Origin: Christiangramia aestuarii
GTDB lineage: Bacteria; Bacteroidota; Bacteroidia; Flavobacteriales; Flavobacteriaceae
Reading direction: 5' to 3'
Length of the DNA: 64,000 bases
NCBI RefSeq assembly: GCF_009735585.1
Contig: NZ_VJVW01000002.1
Location: forward strand, 456,513 to 520,512
Shown here in pieces: positions 9,562 to 18,317 of this stretch; the first letter of the stretch is position 1, and each line of letters starts with the position of its first letter. The notes beneath the pieces are model-generated. The model was not told the DNA's origin, made no database searches, and worked only from the letters and a program-made list of their open reading frames with translations. The translations under genes were made by a program, and so were the position numbers.

Positions 9562-10221
9562 TTAACCGGCAATAAAATCCTTTAAGTAATAAGGTTCGAA
9601 ATAAGCGACATCCTCGATGTCGCTTATTTTGTATTTATATTCAGCGATAGCTGCCATTTCTTTTGCTGAAGGAAACTTTTGAACATGAAAAACGGCATTT
9701 GGATGTTTGCAGATATCTTCAAATTTAGCAACGCCGTTGCCAATGAAATGGACCTTGGATTCTTCAAGATATTCGGCGAAAGAGTTCTCCTCAAGTATCT
9801 GGGCCCTGGTATCGCGCACCTGTTTGAAATCTGAATCATACACCGCAGAATAAACTTCCATCCTGCGTGCATCCAGCATGGATACAAAATAAGCTTGCTC
9901 ACCTTTTAACTGAAGTGCCAGAAGGTCCAGCGTAGGCACAGAGATCATTGGGATATCCAGCGAATAACACAGGCCTTTGGCCGAAGAAACACCAATCCTA
10001 AGACCGGTGTACGAACCGGGACCTTTACTAATGGCTATGGCATCAAGATCTTTTGAAGTAACTCCCGCCTCTTCTAAAACTTCATTTATAAATACATGAA
10101 GCTTCTCTGCATGAGAATATCCCTTACTGTTATCTTCCCTAAGGGAAAGCAGCTTTCCATCTTTCGCTAGACCCACCGAGCAATTAGTGGTCGCGGTTTC
10201 AAGACATAAGATTAGTGCCAA
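9562..10221 (-). CDS. tsaB: tRNA threonylcarbamoyladenosine biosynthesis protein TsaB
   Basis: A 219-residue cytoplasmic protein of the ASKHA fold. The N-terminus MALILCLETATTNCSVGL and the segment ISKGPGSYTGLRIGVSSAKGL are hallmarks of TsaB. TsaB binds TsaD and supports transfer of the threonylcarbamoyl group to A37 of ANN-decoding tRNAs. It lies 12 bp behind a membrane-fusion protein gene and so is probably co-transcribed with the export operon, an arrangement without obvious functional logic. The last 25 or so codons contain a perfect inverted repeat that probably acts on the opposite strand as the mscS terminator. Confidence 0.95.
   Translation of the reverse strand: MALILCLETATTNCSVGLAKDGKLLSLREDNSKGYSHAEKLHVFINEVLEEAGVTSKDLDAIAISKGPGSYTGLRIGVSSAKGLCYSLDIPMISVPTLDLLALQLKGEQAYFVSMLDARRMEVYSAVYDSDFKQVRDTRAQILEENSFAEYLEESKVHFIGNGVAKFEDICKHPNAVFHVQKFPSAKEMAAIAEYKYKISDIEDVAYFEPYYLKDFIAG
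9599..9634 (+). terminator. Likely mscS terminator encoded inside the 3' end of tsaB
   Basis: A perfect 14-bp inverted repeat (9599-9612 with 9616-9629, loop CTC) is followed on the plus strand by a T-rich stretch. It lies 45 bases after the mscS stop and wholly within the tsaB codons for KISDIEDVAYF. Confidence 0.75.
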
Positions 10222-10233
10222 ATTGCCTGATAT

Positions 10234-11517
10234 TTATTCTGTTTCTTTCTCTTCTTCCTCTTCCTTCTTCACCTCGATCTCATCGCCCGGATCTAGGCTT
10301 TTGGTAACGGTACTGTAGGGTCCGGTGATCACGACATCCCCATCTTTAAGACCTTTTTTGATCTCGATATGGGAGTCATCCTGTATCCCGGTTTCCACGA
10401 CGCGAAGTTTAGCTTTTCCGCCATCTTTTACAAATACACACTCAAATTTTTCTTCGTCCTCATCTACTTTTTTAGCCGTAAAAGATTTTTTCGTGGCCGT
10501 AGTGTCGTTCTTAATTACGATAGAACTAATTGGCACCCCTATCACGTTCATTCTTTTATTGGTGATAATATCTACCGTAGCGGTCATTCCCGGTCTAAAT
10601 GGCGAATAGTTCTCTGGTTTCCCTTCCATCAGGTCCTCATAAGAATCTTTCAGGATCCTCACCTTCACCTTGAAATTCGTTACCTGGTCTGTGGTTAGAG
10701 AATTATCTGCAGTATTGGAAATCTCGGTAACGATTCCCTTGAATTCCTTGCCCAAATATGCATCTACCTCAACGATGGTAGAGTCACCTACAGATACTTT
10801 AACAATATCATTTTCGTTCACATCTACCTCTACCTCCATATTCTCAAGATTAGCCACCCTCAAGATCTCGGTTCCTGCCATCTGCTGTGTTCCCACTACT
10901 CTCTCTCCAAGTTCAGCATCAAGTTTAGAGATAGTCCCGGTCATTGGAGCATAGATATTGGTACGGCCAAGGTTATCCTGTGCTTCTGTCACCGTTGCTG
11001 CGCTGCTTTGCATACTAAAATATGCCGATTCTTTATTGGCTTCGGCCATTTCATAATTAGATACTATGCCATCCCATTCGGCTTTAGAGATCACCCCTTT
11101 TTCGAAAAGGGTCTTGTTTCTTTCAAAATCTGCTTTGGCCTGTTTTAGGTTAGCCTGGGTTTGCGCGTAATTAGCCTTGGAATTCTGATAACTTGCCCGT
11201 GCTCTTTGTACGCTAGACTGGTAGATATCAGGATTAATACGAACTAAAAGATCACCTTTTTTTACCGCCTGACCTTCCACCACGGGTAGCTCAATGATCT
11301 CTCCGGAAACTTCCGAAGAAAGCTTTACCTCAACTTCAGGCTGTATCTTCCCGGTAGCTGAAACGGTTTCGGTAATATCTATAGGTTCAATTTCTGTGAT
11401 CTCGACCTCCTTAACATTTGCCGAGCTTCCAAACCAACCTGCTTTTTTACCAATTACCAATACAATGATCAGGGCTACAACTACACCCAGGATAATAAAA
11501 AGTTTCTTTTTGTTCAT
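10234..11517 (-). CDS. Efflux membrane-fusion protein (HlyD/MacA family), second copy of the operon
   Basis: A 427-residue periplasmic adaptor anchored by one N-terminal transmembrane helix (residues 5-23). Domains in order are a lipoyl half (SGKIQPEVEVKLSSEVSGEI), an alpha-helical hairpin coiled coil (about 95-190), the second lipoyl half with NIYAPMTGTISKL, a beta barrel, and a membrane-proximal domain with PFRPGMTATVDI. The C-terminus ends in a Glu/Lys-rich tail. It should link an inner-membrane ABC exporter to a TolC channel. It is 4 bp downstream of the tolC-like gene and is the second such adaptor in the operon, longer than the first (427 against 372 residues). Confidence 0.9.
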   Translation of the reverse strand: MNKKKLFIILGVVVALIIVLVIGKKAGWFGSSANVKEVEITEIEPIDITETVSATGKIQPEVEVKLSSEVSGEIIELPVVEGQAVKKGDLLVRINPDIYQSSVQRARASYQNSKANYAQTQANLKQAKADFERNKTLFEKGVISKAEWDGIVSNYEMAEANKESAYFSMQSSAATVTEAQDNLGRTNIYAPMTGTISKLDAELGERVVGTQQMAGTEILRVANLENMEVEVDVNENDIVKVSVGDSTIVEVDAYLGKEFKGIVTEISNTADNSLTTDQVTNFKVKVRILKDSYEDLMEGKPENYSPFRPGMTATVDIITNKRMNVIGVPISSIVIKNDTTATKKSFTAKKVDEDEEKFECVFVKDGGKAKLRVVETGIQDDSHIEIKKGLKDGDVVITGPYSTVTKSLDPGDEIEVKKEEEEEKETE

Positions 11518-11521
11518 TTAC

Positions 11522-12958
11522 TTAGAATTTTAAATCCCTTACCGGAATTCCAAAATAGAGTTCTACTACTTTTATTTTAAATATATAATCGTACTTGGCT
11601 CTAAGAGCCTCTCTTTGCGTATTTTCATAACGAATCTTAGCCTGGCTAAAGTCGAAAGCATTGGTTAACCCGACATCATATCTTTCTGTAGCATATTCAA
11701 ACGCTCTTTCCTGGGCATCTGCAGCGACCAGTGCAGCTTCATAAGCTTCGAAAGCCCCCTTGGCATCGGTATAGGCCTGGTAAACATTGGCTTCAAGATC
11801 AAGTTCTGCCTGCTTCAGTTCAAATTCGGCGCGCTTAACGTTCACCTCATTTCTCTTTACCTGGTTCCTGGTGGCAAAGCCATTTAGAATGGGAACATTC
11901 AATTGGAATCCATAGGTAAGACCGTCGTTGATATACAACTGGTCAAAAAACGGACGAGGCGACCCGAGTACCGGGATAATATTTTCTGCAAGCACCTCTT
12001 GATTGGTTCCTTGTACAAAACCAATTCTTTGAGTTGGGTTGTTAGGATCTATTTCTCTTCCAATGATCCTGTCCTGGCCAGTTTCCCTGGTATTATAGTT
12101 GAAAAATGCGCTTAATGTTGGCATATAGGCTCCTCTTGAGATCTCTACATCCATCTCGGCCAATTCTTTATTCGCTTCAGCGATCTTGATTTCTGAACGC
12201 TCTTCTTTGGCCTGCTCGATCACATCATACACCGAATTGGCGAGGATCTCGTTCCCAAAAATACCATAATCCCGGTCTACGATATCGAAATTTTGGTAGT
12301 CGCGAATTCCTAAAGTTTGTGCCAGGCTGATCAGTGAGATCTGGATCTGGTTTTCTGCCAGGATCATACGTTGTTTTTCATCGGCCATGGTCGCTTTTAT
12401 TTCCAGCAGGTCTCCTTCGGGAAGCACCCCGGCATCTACCAGGTCCTGTGTTCTCTGGATCTGCTCTTGGGTCACCTGGTTTTGCGCTTTAAGCACTTCC
12501 AGGTTCTGCTTATTGAACAACACCTGTAGATAGGCGTCTGCGACAAATAAAGCGATATCATCCTGCATCTTGTCCAGAGAATATTCACTGGCAAGACGAG
12601 ACATTTTCGCTCTCTGTAACTGGTTAAAATTTCTCAATCCGTCAAAAAGAGTGAGCGCAGCGGTCACATTTGCATCAAAGTTCCTAACGGTTTGATTCAC
12701 CAGGATCCCGGTGGTCGCACTTTGAGTAAGACCCGTGTTCCATGAGTTTCTTGCCTGGGCATTCAGGCTTGGGATAAGGTTCCCGATAGCATCACGTTTT
12801 TCGATCTCGGCCAGCTCCAGGTCGAGCTCGGTGCGTTTCACCTGAAGGTTGTTTTCCAATGCGTAATTAACACATTCTTCTAGCGTCCATTCCTTCTGCT
12901 GAGCCGAAAGCAGGCTTGAAAAAAGCAAAAGGGTGACTATAAAACTAAAGTTCTTCAT
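11522..12958 (-). CDS. TolC family outer-membrane efflux channel
   Basis: A 478-residue protein with a signal peptide (cut after SLLSA). It shows the internal duplication of TolC proteins: two long helical hairpins, each preceded by short strands, beginning with WTLEECVNYALENNLQVKR and, in the second half, LNVPILNGFATRNQVKRNE. It should form the trimeric outer-membrane tunnel of the export pump encoded around it. In the operon it sits between the two adaptor genes. Nothing in the sequence identifies the substrate. Confidence 0.92.
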   Translation of the reverse strand: MKNFSFIVTLLLFSSLLSAQQKEWTLEECVNYALENNLQVKRTELDLELAEIEKRDAIGNLIPSLNAQARNSWNTGLTQSATTGILVNQTVRNFDANVTAALTLFDGLRNFNQLQRAKMSRLASEYSLDKMQDDIALFVADAYLQVLFNKQNLEVLKAQNQVTQEQIQRTQDLVDAGVLPEGDLLEIKATMADEKQRMILAENQIQISLISLAQTLGIRDYQNFDIVDRDYGIFGNEILANSVYDVIEQAKEERSEIKIAEANKELAEMDVEISRGAYMPTLSAFFNYNTRETGQDRIIGREIDPNNPTQRIGFVQGTNQEVLAENIIPVLGSPRPFFDQLYINDGLTYGFQLNVPILNGFATRNQVKRNEVNVKRAEFELKQAELDLEANVYQAYTDAKGAFEAYEAALVAADAQERAFEYATERYDVGLTNAFDFSQAKIRYENTQREALRAKYDYIFKIKVVELYFGIPVRDLKF

Positions 12959-13019
12959 AATTTAATTCTGTAAGATATGTCTGTAAAAGGTGCAGGTTGT
13001 TACACCGGGAATAAATTTT

Positions 13020-14138
13020 CTAGTTCTGGGCAATGTTCATAGGTGCTTTTATCTGGTTCCATACCTTGATCTTGTCACCTTTCTCCACACCGCTAAGTAC
13101 TTCTACATTGATCCCATCGCTAACGCCAAGCTCCACTTCCTGTCGCTCGAATTCCTGTTCGCCGGTCATGATCTCCACGAAAGGTTCCTTGGTTTCCGGA
13201 TCGAACTGTACAAGTGCTTCCTTAATGGCCAGAACGCTATCGGCGCGGGCAAGTATTATCGAAGCATTGGCACTAAGCCCTGCACGAATAAAGGTGGTAT
13301 CAGATTTGTTCAGGGTTCCCTTGATCTCGAACTGTATAGCTCCGTTATCTTCTACTCCCTTCGGGGCGATATAGTCAAGGACCGCATCGAAAGTTTTATT
13401 TTCTATGGCACCTACGGTAACTTCTAGAGGAAGGTCTTCCTTTATTTTTCCTACTTCGCTTTCGTCCACCTTTCCTTCAAAGATCATTTCGTTCACATCG
13501 GCCAGGGTGGCGATGGTGGTTCCATCATTAAAGTTATTACTTTCAATAACCTGGTTACCGGTTTTCACGGGTACATCCAGCACCATTCCTTGAACGGTAG
13601 AACGTATAAGGGTATTAGCAGCGCTTCCAATCCCGCTGGTAGTACCCGTCCTTACGATCTCGTAGTTCTGCTGGGCAGATTTAAAGTTCTGCTCCGCTCT
13701 TTTAAAAGAAACCTCTGCTGCATCATAATCGTTAGCAGAAATAACGCCTTTATCATAAAGTTCTTTTTGCCTTTGGTAAACCTTTCTTTCATTCTCAAGA
13801 TTTATTCTTGCAGTAGCCACGGCATCTTTCGCGCTCTGCAGCGAAGAAACATTCGGGATGACCCTGATCTTGGCGATAAGGTCACCAGCCTCGATTCGGT
13901 CTCCAGCCTCGATATAGATCTCATCGATGATTCCGGAAATATTAGGTTTGATAAGCACCTCTTCCTTGGGCACTATCTTACCGGTAGCCACGGTCTTTTT
14001 GATGATGGTTTGCTCTGTGGGTTCTTCGGTTTCATAAACTACGGGATCCTCTTGGTTTTTCTGGTAGAGATAGTATAAAGCCCCGACAAATGTCACCGCT
14101 ATGAATACTAAAATTCCGATGGTTACAAATTTTTTCAT
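13020..14138 (-). CDS. Efflux membrane-fusion protein (MacA-like)
   Basis: A 372-residue adaptor with one N-terminal membrane helix (about residues 5-24). The order is a lipoyl half (GKIVPKEEVLIKPNISGII), a coiled-coil hairpin (about 95-160), the second lipoyl half (RSTVQGMVLDVPVKTGNQV), a beta barrel with VDESEVGKI, and a C-terminal domain with RAGLSANASI. It follows the two permease genes by 25 bp and is the best candidate for the MacA partner of the ABC transporter; the second adaptor, downstream of tolC, is less similar in domain lengths. Confidence 0.9.
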   Translation of the reverse strand: MKKFVTIGILVFIAVTFVGALYYLYQKNQEDPVVYETEEPTEQTIIKKTVATGKIVPKEEVLIKPNISGIIDEIYIEAGDRIEAGDLIAKIRVIPNVSSLQSAKDAVATARINLENERKVYQRQKELYDKGVISANDYDAAEVSFKRAEQNFKSAQQNYEIVRTGTTSGIGSAANTLIRSTVQGMVLDVPVKTGNQVIESNNFNDGTTIATLADVNEMIFEGKVDESEVGKIKEDLPLEVTVGAIENKTFDAVLDYIAPKGVEDNGAIQFEIKGTLNKSDTTFIRAGLSANASIILARADSVLAIKEALVQFDPETKEPFVEIMTGEQEFERQEVELGVSDGINVEVLSGVEKGDKIKVWNQIKAPMNIAQN

Positions 14139-14163
14139 TTTTTGATTGTATTAGTGTTTAATA

Positions 14164-15426
14164 TTATTCAGTTCTCAGGGCGTCTACAGGTTTCACTTTT
14201 ATGGCCTGTTGCGCCGGAATTAACCCGGCCAAAAGACCAGAAATAATCAAAATGGATAATGCGATCATGACCACCCCCAGGTTTACCGAGGGATTTAAGA
14301 ACATCATTTCTGAAGTATCCATTCCGCTAAGCTGCAGATTCACCAGCCAGATGACTCCTGTCGCCAGGATGATCCCGGCCATACCCGAAATTATGGTCAA
14401 AAAGATAGATTCCATAAGGATTTGGCCCCTTATAGACCAGGGCGTAGCCCCCAGCGCACGACGTACACCTATCTCATTGGTCCTTTCTTTCACCACGATA
14501 AGCATGATATTGCTGATACCGATGATCCCGGAAAGCAGCACTAGCACGCCTACAAAATAGGCTACAGCTTTAAGGGCCACGAAGAGTCCGTTTACCTTGC
14601 TGAATTCCTGGTAGAGATCAAAATTCCCGACAGCACGGTCATCTTCGGGATGAATGGTATGCCTGGTTTTTACGATATCGATTATATCTCCCTTTAAGTT
14701 GGTGATAGAGTTTCCATCTTTGGCCGTAATGGCCATCCAGCCTACCTCGTTTCCTTTGTTGAAGGCCTGGGAAAAGGAGGTAAAGGGAACATAGATCTGT
14801 TTCTGAGCTTCCTCAGCATCCCCTCCCTGGCTCTTTTTCTTATAAGTCCCAATGACCATAAAGTTTACCCCGTTGATCTTGATATAGGTACCAAGAGGAT
14901 CTTCTCCAATGTCATAAAGCGCGGTTTTGACTCCCTCCCCAATGATGGCTACTTTTCTTTTTTCGTTGATATCGGAATAATTGATAAAGCGTCCCGAGGT
15001 AATATCCATGGGTTCCTGCTGAATGATCTCTGGATAATCGCCGTATACATTGAAAGCACCAGTATTAAGGCCACGAACCACATTATTCGCTCCACCAAAT
15101 CCACCTAGTTGGTTTCTGGGGGATACAAATCGCAAGCCCGGCACCTGCTCCTTTATTGCCCTAACATCCTCTATTTCGAAATTATATCTTCTACCCTTAG
15201 GCATTCCTTTATAGGGTTTGGAAGCCACCTGGGTCCACATGAACATGGTATTGGTAGCTATTCCACTAAAACCCTGTTTAACGCCATTCTCCAGGCCTTT
15301 CCCGGCTGCAAGCAGGATCACCAGGATAAAGATCCCCCATAGTACTCCAAAAGCGGTTAGAACGGTTCTGAACCAGTTCGAGGTAAGTGCCTCTATAATT
15401 TCACTCCAGCGATCTCTACTAAACAT
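14164..15426 (-). CDS. MacB-type ABC transporter permease, second of a pair
   Basis: A 420-residue inner-membrane protein of the FtsX/MacB permease type: one N-terminal transmembrane helix (FGVLWGIFILVILLAAGKG), a periplasmic MacB_PCD domain of about 250 residues, and three C-terminal helices. The segment between helices contains VVKERTNEIGVRRALGATPWSI, the coupling region facing the ATPase. It starts one base after the stop of the first permease. The two permeases share the opening FxxDRWxEI and the same topology but clearly differ, suggesting a heterodimer. Confidence 0.92.
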   Translation of the reverse strand: MFSRDRWSEIIEALTSNWFRTVLTAFGVLWGIFILVILLAAGKGLENGVKQGFSGIATNTMFMWTQVASKPYKGMPKGRRYNFEIEDVRAIKEQVPGLRFVSPRNQLGGFGGANNVVRGLNTGAFNVYGDYPEIIQQEPMDITSGRFINYSDINEKRKVAIIGEGVKTALYDIGEDPLGTYIKINGVNFMVIGTYKKKSQGGDAEEAQKQIYVPFTSFSQAFNKGNEVGWMAITAKDGNSITNLKGDIIDIVKTRHTIHPEDDRAVGNFDLYQEFSKVNGLFVALKAVAYFVGVLVLLSGIIGISNIMLIVVKERTNEIGVRRALGATPWSIRGQILMESIFLTIISGMAGIILATGVIWLVNLQLSGMDTSEMMFLNPSVNLGVVMIALSILIISGLLAGLIPAQQAIKVKPVDALRTE

Positions 15427-15427
15427 A

Positions 15428-16672
15428 CTATTCGTCTCTTAAAGCAATTATCGGTTTTATCCTCGCGGCTCTCCAGGCCGGAAAAAAGCCAGCAATGGCG
15501 CCGGCCAGGACTAATATTACCACTGTATTGATAGCTACAGTAAAGTTCACGGTGGGGTTATATATGTACTGGGTTTCAATGAGCGGACCCACAAATTCAA
15601 GCAGGGCCAGGCTAAAGATTAGCCCCAGGAATCCGGCAATTGCCGTAACAAAGATCGATTCATGGAGTATCATAGCTATAATTGAAAGCGGTTGAGCACC
15701 AAGGGCCTTCCTGATCCCGATCTCACGGGTTCTTTCCTTTACGATAATTAGCATGATATTACTTACTCCTACTACCCCGGCGATAATGGTACAAATTCCC
15801 ACTCCCCAGAAGAACAATCTTATCATGTCCATCAGGGTAAAGAAGCGCTTTGCATTCTCAAGGGTATTGTTAATATGGATCGCACTATTATCATCTGGAG
15901 CAATGGTATGTCTTGACTTCAGGAACTCGTCCAGTTCTTTAGAAAACTGGGTAGAGGCTGCCACTGAAGCATCAAAGCTATCCTCAGGTTTTAAGGTGAT
16001 GTACAGCCTGTCTACATTTGTGCCACCTCCAAATGCTTTCTGAGCCGTGGTAATAGGGATCACCACCCTGCTCTCTTCCCTTTCCCCACCGGGATCTGTA
16101 TAAACTCCAACTACCTTAAAATTCACTCCAGATACCTGAACCATTTTACCAATAGGGTCCTCATCCTTAAAAAGGTCTAGTTTCACCCGGTGACCAATGA
16201 CCATAGTCTTTTCAGAATTTTTAAGGTCGTTAAGATCTATGAACCTTCCTGAGGTAAGCGATATATTTTCAAGTTCCTGATATGCGGGAAAGGATCCTCT
16301 TACATCATAAGAACCATTTTCTTTGCCATAGGTTAAAACCATTCCCCAGTTCTGAAAGGTACCTGCAGTTTTATCTATTCTATCCCCGAACAATAACAGC
16401 AGCTGATTATAATCCTCATTTTTCATCTGTATACGTCGGCCTGGATTAAGGCCTTTGTATTCTTTTGAGGTCACCCCGGGCCAGACAAAGATAAGATTAG
16501 AAGCATCCTGCTCGAATTCCCTGGCGATACCATTGCGCATTCCTTCACCTATCCCAAGTAGAACCACAAGAATAAAAATCCCGGAAGCTACAGAAAGGCC
16601 GGTAAGAAAGGTCCTTAATTTATTTTTTCTGATGGTTTCGAAGATCTCGTTCCATCTGTCAAGATCAAACAT
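15428..16672 (-). CDS. MacB-type ABC transporter permease, first of a pair
   Basis: A 414-residue protein with the same layout as its neighbour: N-terminal helix (SVASGIFILVVLLGIGEGM), a large periplasmic domain, three C-terminal helices, and the coupling motif IVKERTREIGIRKALGAQP. Classical MacB has the ATPase fused in front of the permease; here the ATPase is a separate protein whose gene overlaps this one by 8 bp, which supports translational coupling. It should pair with the next permease to drive export through the adaptor and TolC proteins encoded downstream. Confidence 0.92.
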   Translation of the reverse strand: MFDLDRWNEIFETIRKNKLRTFLTGLSVASGIFILVVLLGIGEGMRNGIAREFEQDASNLIFVWPGVTSKEYKGLNPGRRIQMKNEDYNQLLLLFGDRIDKTAGTFQNWGMVLTYGKENGSYDVRGSFPAYQELENISLTSGRFIDLNDLKNSEKTMVIGHRVKLDLFKDEDPIGKMVQVSGVNFKVVGVYTDPGGEREESRVVIPITTAQKAFGGGTNVDRLYITLKPEDSFDASVAASTQFSKELDEFLKSRHTIAPDDNSAIHINNTLENAKRFFTLMDMIRLFFWGVGICTIIAGVVGVSNIMLIIVKERTREIGIRKALGAQPLSIIAMILHESIFVTAIAGFLGLIFSLALLEFVGPLIETQYIYNPTVNFTVAINTVVILVLAGAIAGFFPAWRAARIKPIIALRDE

Positions 16673-17366
16673 TTTCTAAAGCTCTAACCTGTGAAACTAC
16701 GGTATCCTCTATTATAACGCCATCCTTAAGGTTAACGATCCTTTTGGTCATTTGGGCGATATCATGTTCGTGCGTAACCACAAGAATGGTACGGCCTTCG
16801 TCATTGATCTCCTGAATAAGATCCATCACCTCGTAAGAGGTTTTGGTGTCCAGGGCTCCGGTGGGCTCATCTGCCAGCAGCACCTTGGGGTCGCTGGCCA
16901 GCGCCCTCGCTATGGCAACTCTTTGTTTTTGACCGCCAGAAAGTTCATTTGGCAGGTGCCCGGCCCAATCAGCAAGGCCAACCTTTTCCAGGTAGCTCAT
17001 GGCTCTGTCCATCCTTTCTCCGCGGGCAAGTCCCTGATAATATAGCGGCAGGGCTACGTTATCCAGGGCAGATTTATAGCCTATAAGATTAAAGGACTGG
17101 AAAATAAAGCCAAGAAATTTATTACGATACTTTGCCGCCTGTTTTTCGCTGAGATTTTTGATGGGCACCCCATCCAGCACGTACGAGCCTTCGTCTGCCT
17201 CGTCCAGCATTCCAAGGATATTTAGCAGGGTAGATTTTCCCGATCCTGAAGATCCCATAATGGAAAGCAGTTCCCCTTCAGCGACACTAAAGTTGATCCC
17301 CTTTAAAACGTGCAACGAGTTCGCGCCCATTTTATAGGATTTGTGAAGATTTGAAATTTCAATCAT
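16665..17366 (-). CDS. ABC transporter ATP-binding protein (MacB/LolD type)
   Basis: A 233-residue cytoplasmic ATPase. Walker A is GSSGSGKST (residues 38-46), the signature is LSGGQKQRVAIARAL, Walker B is VLLADEPTGALD, and the switch His lies in VVTHEHD. The sequence belongs to the LolD/MacB/FtsE branch. It is the first gene of the export operon and overlaps the first permease by 8 bp. Upstream (17367-17491) I see an imperfect hairpin at 17378-17408 but no clear promoter. Confidence 0.95.
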   Translation of the reverse strand: MIEISNLHKSYKMGANSLHVLKGINFSVAEGELLSIMGSSGSGKSTLLNILGMLDEADEGSYVLDGVPIKNLSEKQAAKYRNKFLGFIFQSFNLIGYKSALDNVALPLYYQGLARGERMDRAMSYLEKVGLADWAGHLPNELSGGQKQRVAIARALASDPKVLLADEPTGALDTKTSYEVMDLIQEINDEGRTILVVTHEHDIAQMTKRIVNLKDGVIIEDTVVSQVRALENV

Positions 17367-17491
17367 GATTGATGGTTATTAAACAGGGAAAATGACTCCC
17401 TATTTAATAAGACTGCAGAAAAAAGGAAATGTTACAGTCTTCGACTAAAAACCACGATTTCTTTACCTAAACTTTACAAAAATCAAGGATT

Positions 17492-17737
17492 TTATGAGTT
17501 TTTAGGTTTGCTTTTTCTGGATCTGTAAATAAAGTAGCCAAGTCCTCCAATCAATAAATAAGGGAAAATCATAAGATAAAGAATACCATCATTAATACCT
17601 TCCGCAGTGCTTTGATCGGCTTCACTTTCCAGTACCGCACGGCACATGGAACACTGGGCTTCAGCAAAATCGGGCAAAAACAGAAGGATCAATAAGATAA
17701 ATCCTGTGAATCTAATATTCCTCATCTTCATTTTCAT
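17492..17737 (-). CDS. Small exported or membrane protein with a CxxC motif
   Basis: An 81-residue protein. Residues 1-27 look like a signal peptide ending AEA, immediately followed by QCSMC (Cys29 and Cys32). A transmembrane segment follows at about residues 51-70 (ILYLMIFPYLLIGGLGYF) and then a short basic tail. With the signal removed, the CxxC pair sits at the mature periplasmic N-terminus. The gene is 40 bp downstream of the DUF420 gene in the oxidase-assembly cluster, so a role in copper or thiol chemistry for the oxidase is a reasonable guess, but I do not recognise a characterised family. Confidence 0.75.
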   Translation of the reverse strand: MKMKMRNIRFTGFILLILLFLPDFAEAQCSMCRAVLESEADQSTAEGINDGILYLMIFPYLLIGGLGYFIYRSRKSKPKNS

Positions 17738-17772
17738 CTGACTTAATCTTTTTAAAATTAATCAATTATATC

Positions 17773-17780
17773 CAAACCTA
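17773..17780 (-). promoter_or_regulatory. Candidate -7 box for the small CxxC protein gene
   Basis: TAGGTTTG on the minus strand matches TAnnTTTG exactly and overlaps the last codon of the DUF420 gene. A TTTC at 20 bp is a weak -33 match. It would give this gene separate expression from the cluster. Confidence 0.4.
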
Positions 17781-18317
17781 ATAATAAGGCAGCATAAATA
17801 GAAAAACCAAAACTCCGGTGACCGCTACATAAAGCCAGATAGGAAAGGTCCAGCGTGCGATCTTCGCATGTTTGTTATACTGTCCGCTAAGTCCGCGGTA
17901 CATGGTGAACAGCACCAAAGGCACAATAATCCCTGAAAGTACGATATGGGTAATAAGAATAAAGAAGTACAGGTATCTTAATAAGCCCTCTCCACCGTAA
18001 GGAACCGGCTCATTACTGATCTTGGAAAGCACATAGCTTACCAGAAAAATTACCGAAAGTCCGAAGGCCGCGATCATCGTATTCCTATGTTCCAGGTATT
18101 TTTCAGCCTTCATAAAAAAGTAACCAATGATCAATAGAATGGCGGTTAGAAAATTCAGGATACCATGGAATAAAGGGAAGGTAAGTGCGTCTGTTCCGAA
18201 AATATTATATCGTTCGGGTAACAGCATGAGCACAAGTACGATCACAGGCACGGCAATAGACAGGCCGATAATTACCGGCACCGCTACTTTATCTGAACTT
18301 TTTATGGTCGTCTTCAC
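17778..18317 (-). CDS. DUF420 membrane protein, oxidase-associated
   Basis: A 179-residue inner-membrane protein with five predicted helices. Typical DUF420 features are visible: LFHGILNFLTAILLIIGYFF, KAEKYLEHRNTMIAAF, YFFILITHIVLSGIIVPLV and HAKIARWTFPIWLYVAVTG. These contain the conserved histidines of the family. DUF420 proteins (CtaM-like) are found with heme-copper oxidases and are implicated in their assembly. Its start overlaps the stop of the SCO gene by 4 bp, so the two are translationally coupled. Confidence 0.88.
   Translation of the reverse strand: MKTTIKSSDKVAVPVIIGLSIAVPVIVLVLMLLPERYNIFGTDALTFPLFHGILNFLTAILLIIGYFFMKAEKYLEHRNTMIAAFGLSVIFLVSYVLSKISNEPVPYGGEGLLRYLYFFILITHIVLSGIIVPLVLFTMYRGLSGQYNKHAKIARWTFPIWLYVAVTGVLVFLFMLPYY

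Noticed and set aside
17378-17408. Hairpin before the ABC ATPase gene as a riboswitch or terminator
   Set aside because: The stem is short, A/T-rich at its base and has a mismatch; no U-run or known motif.
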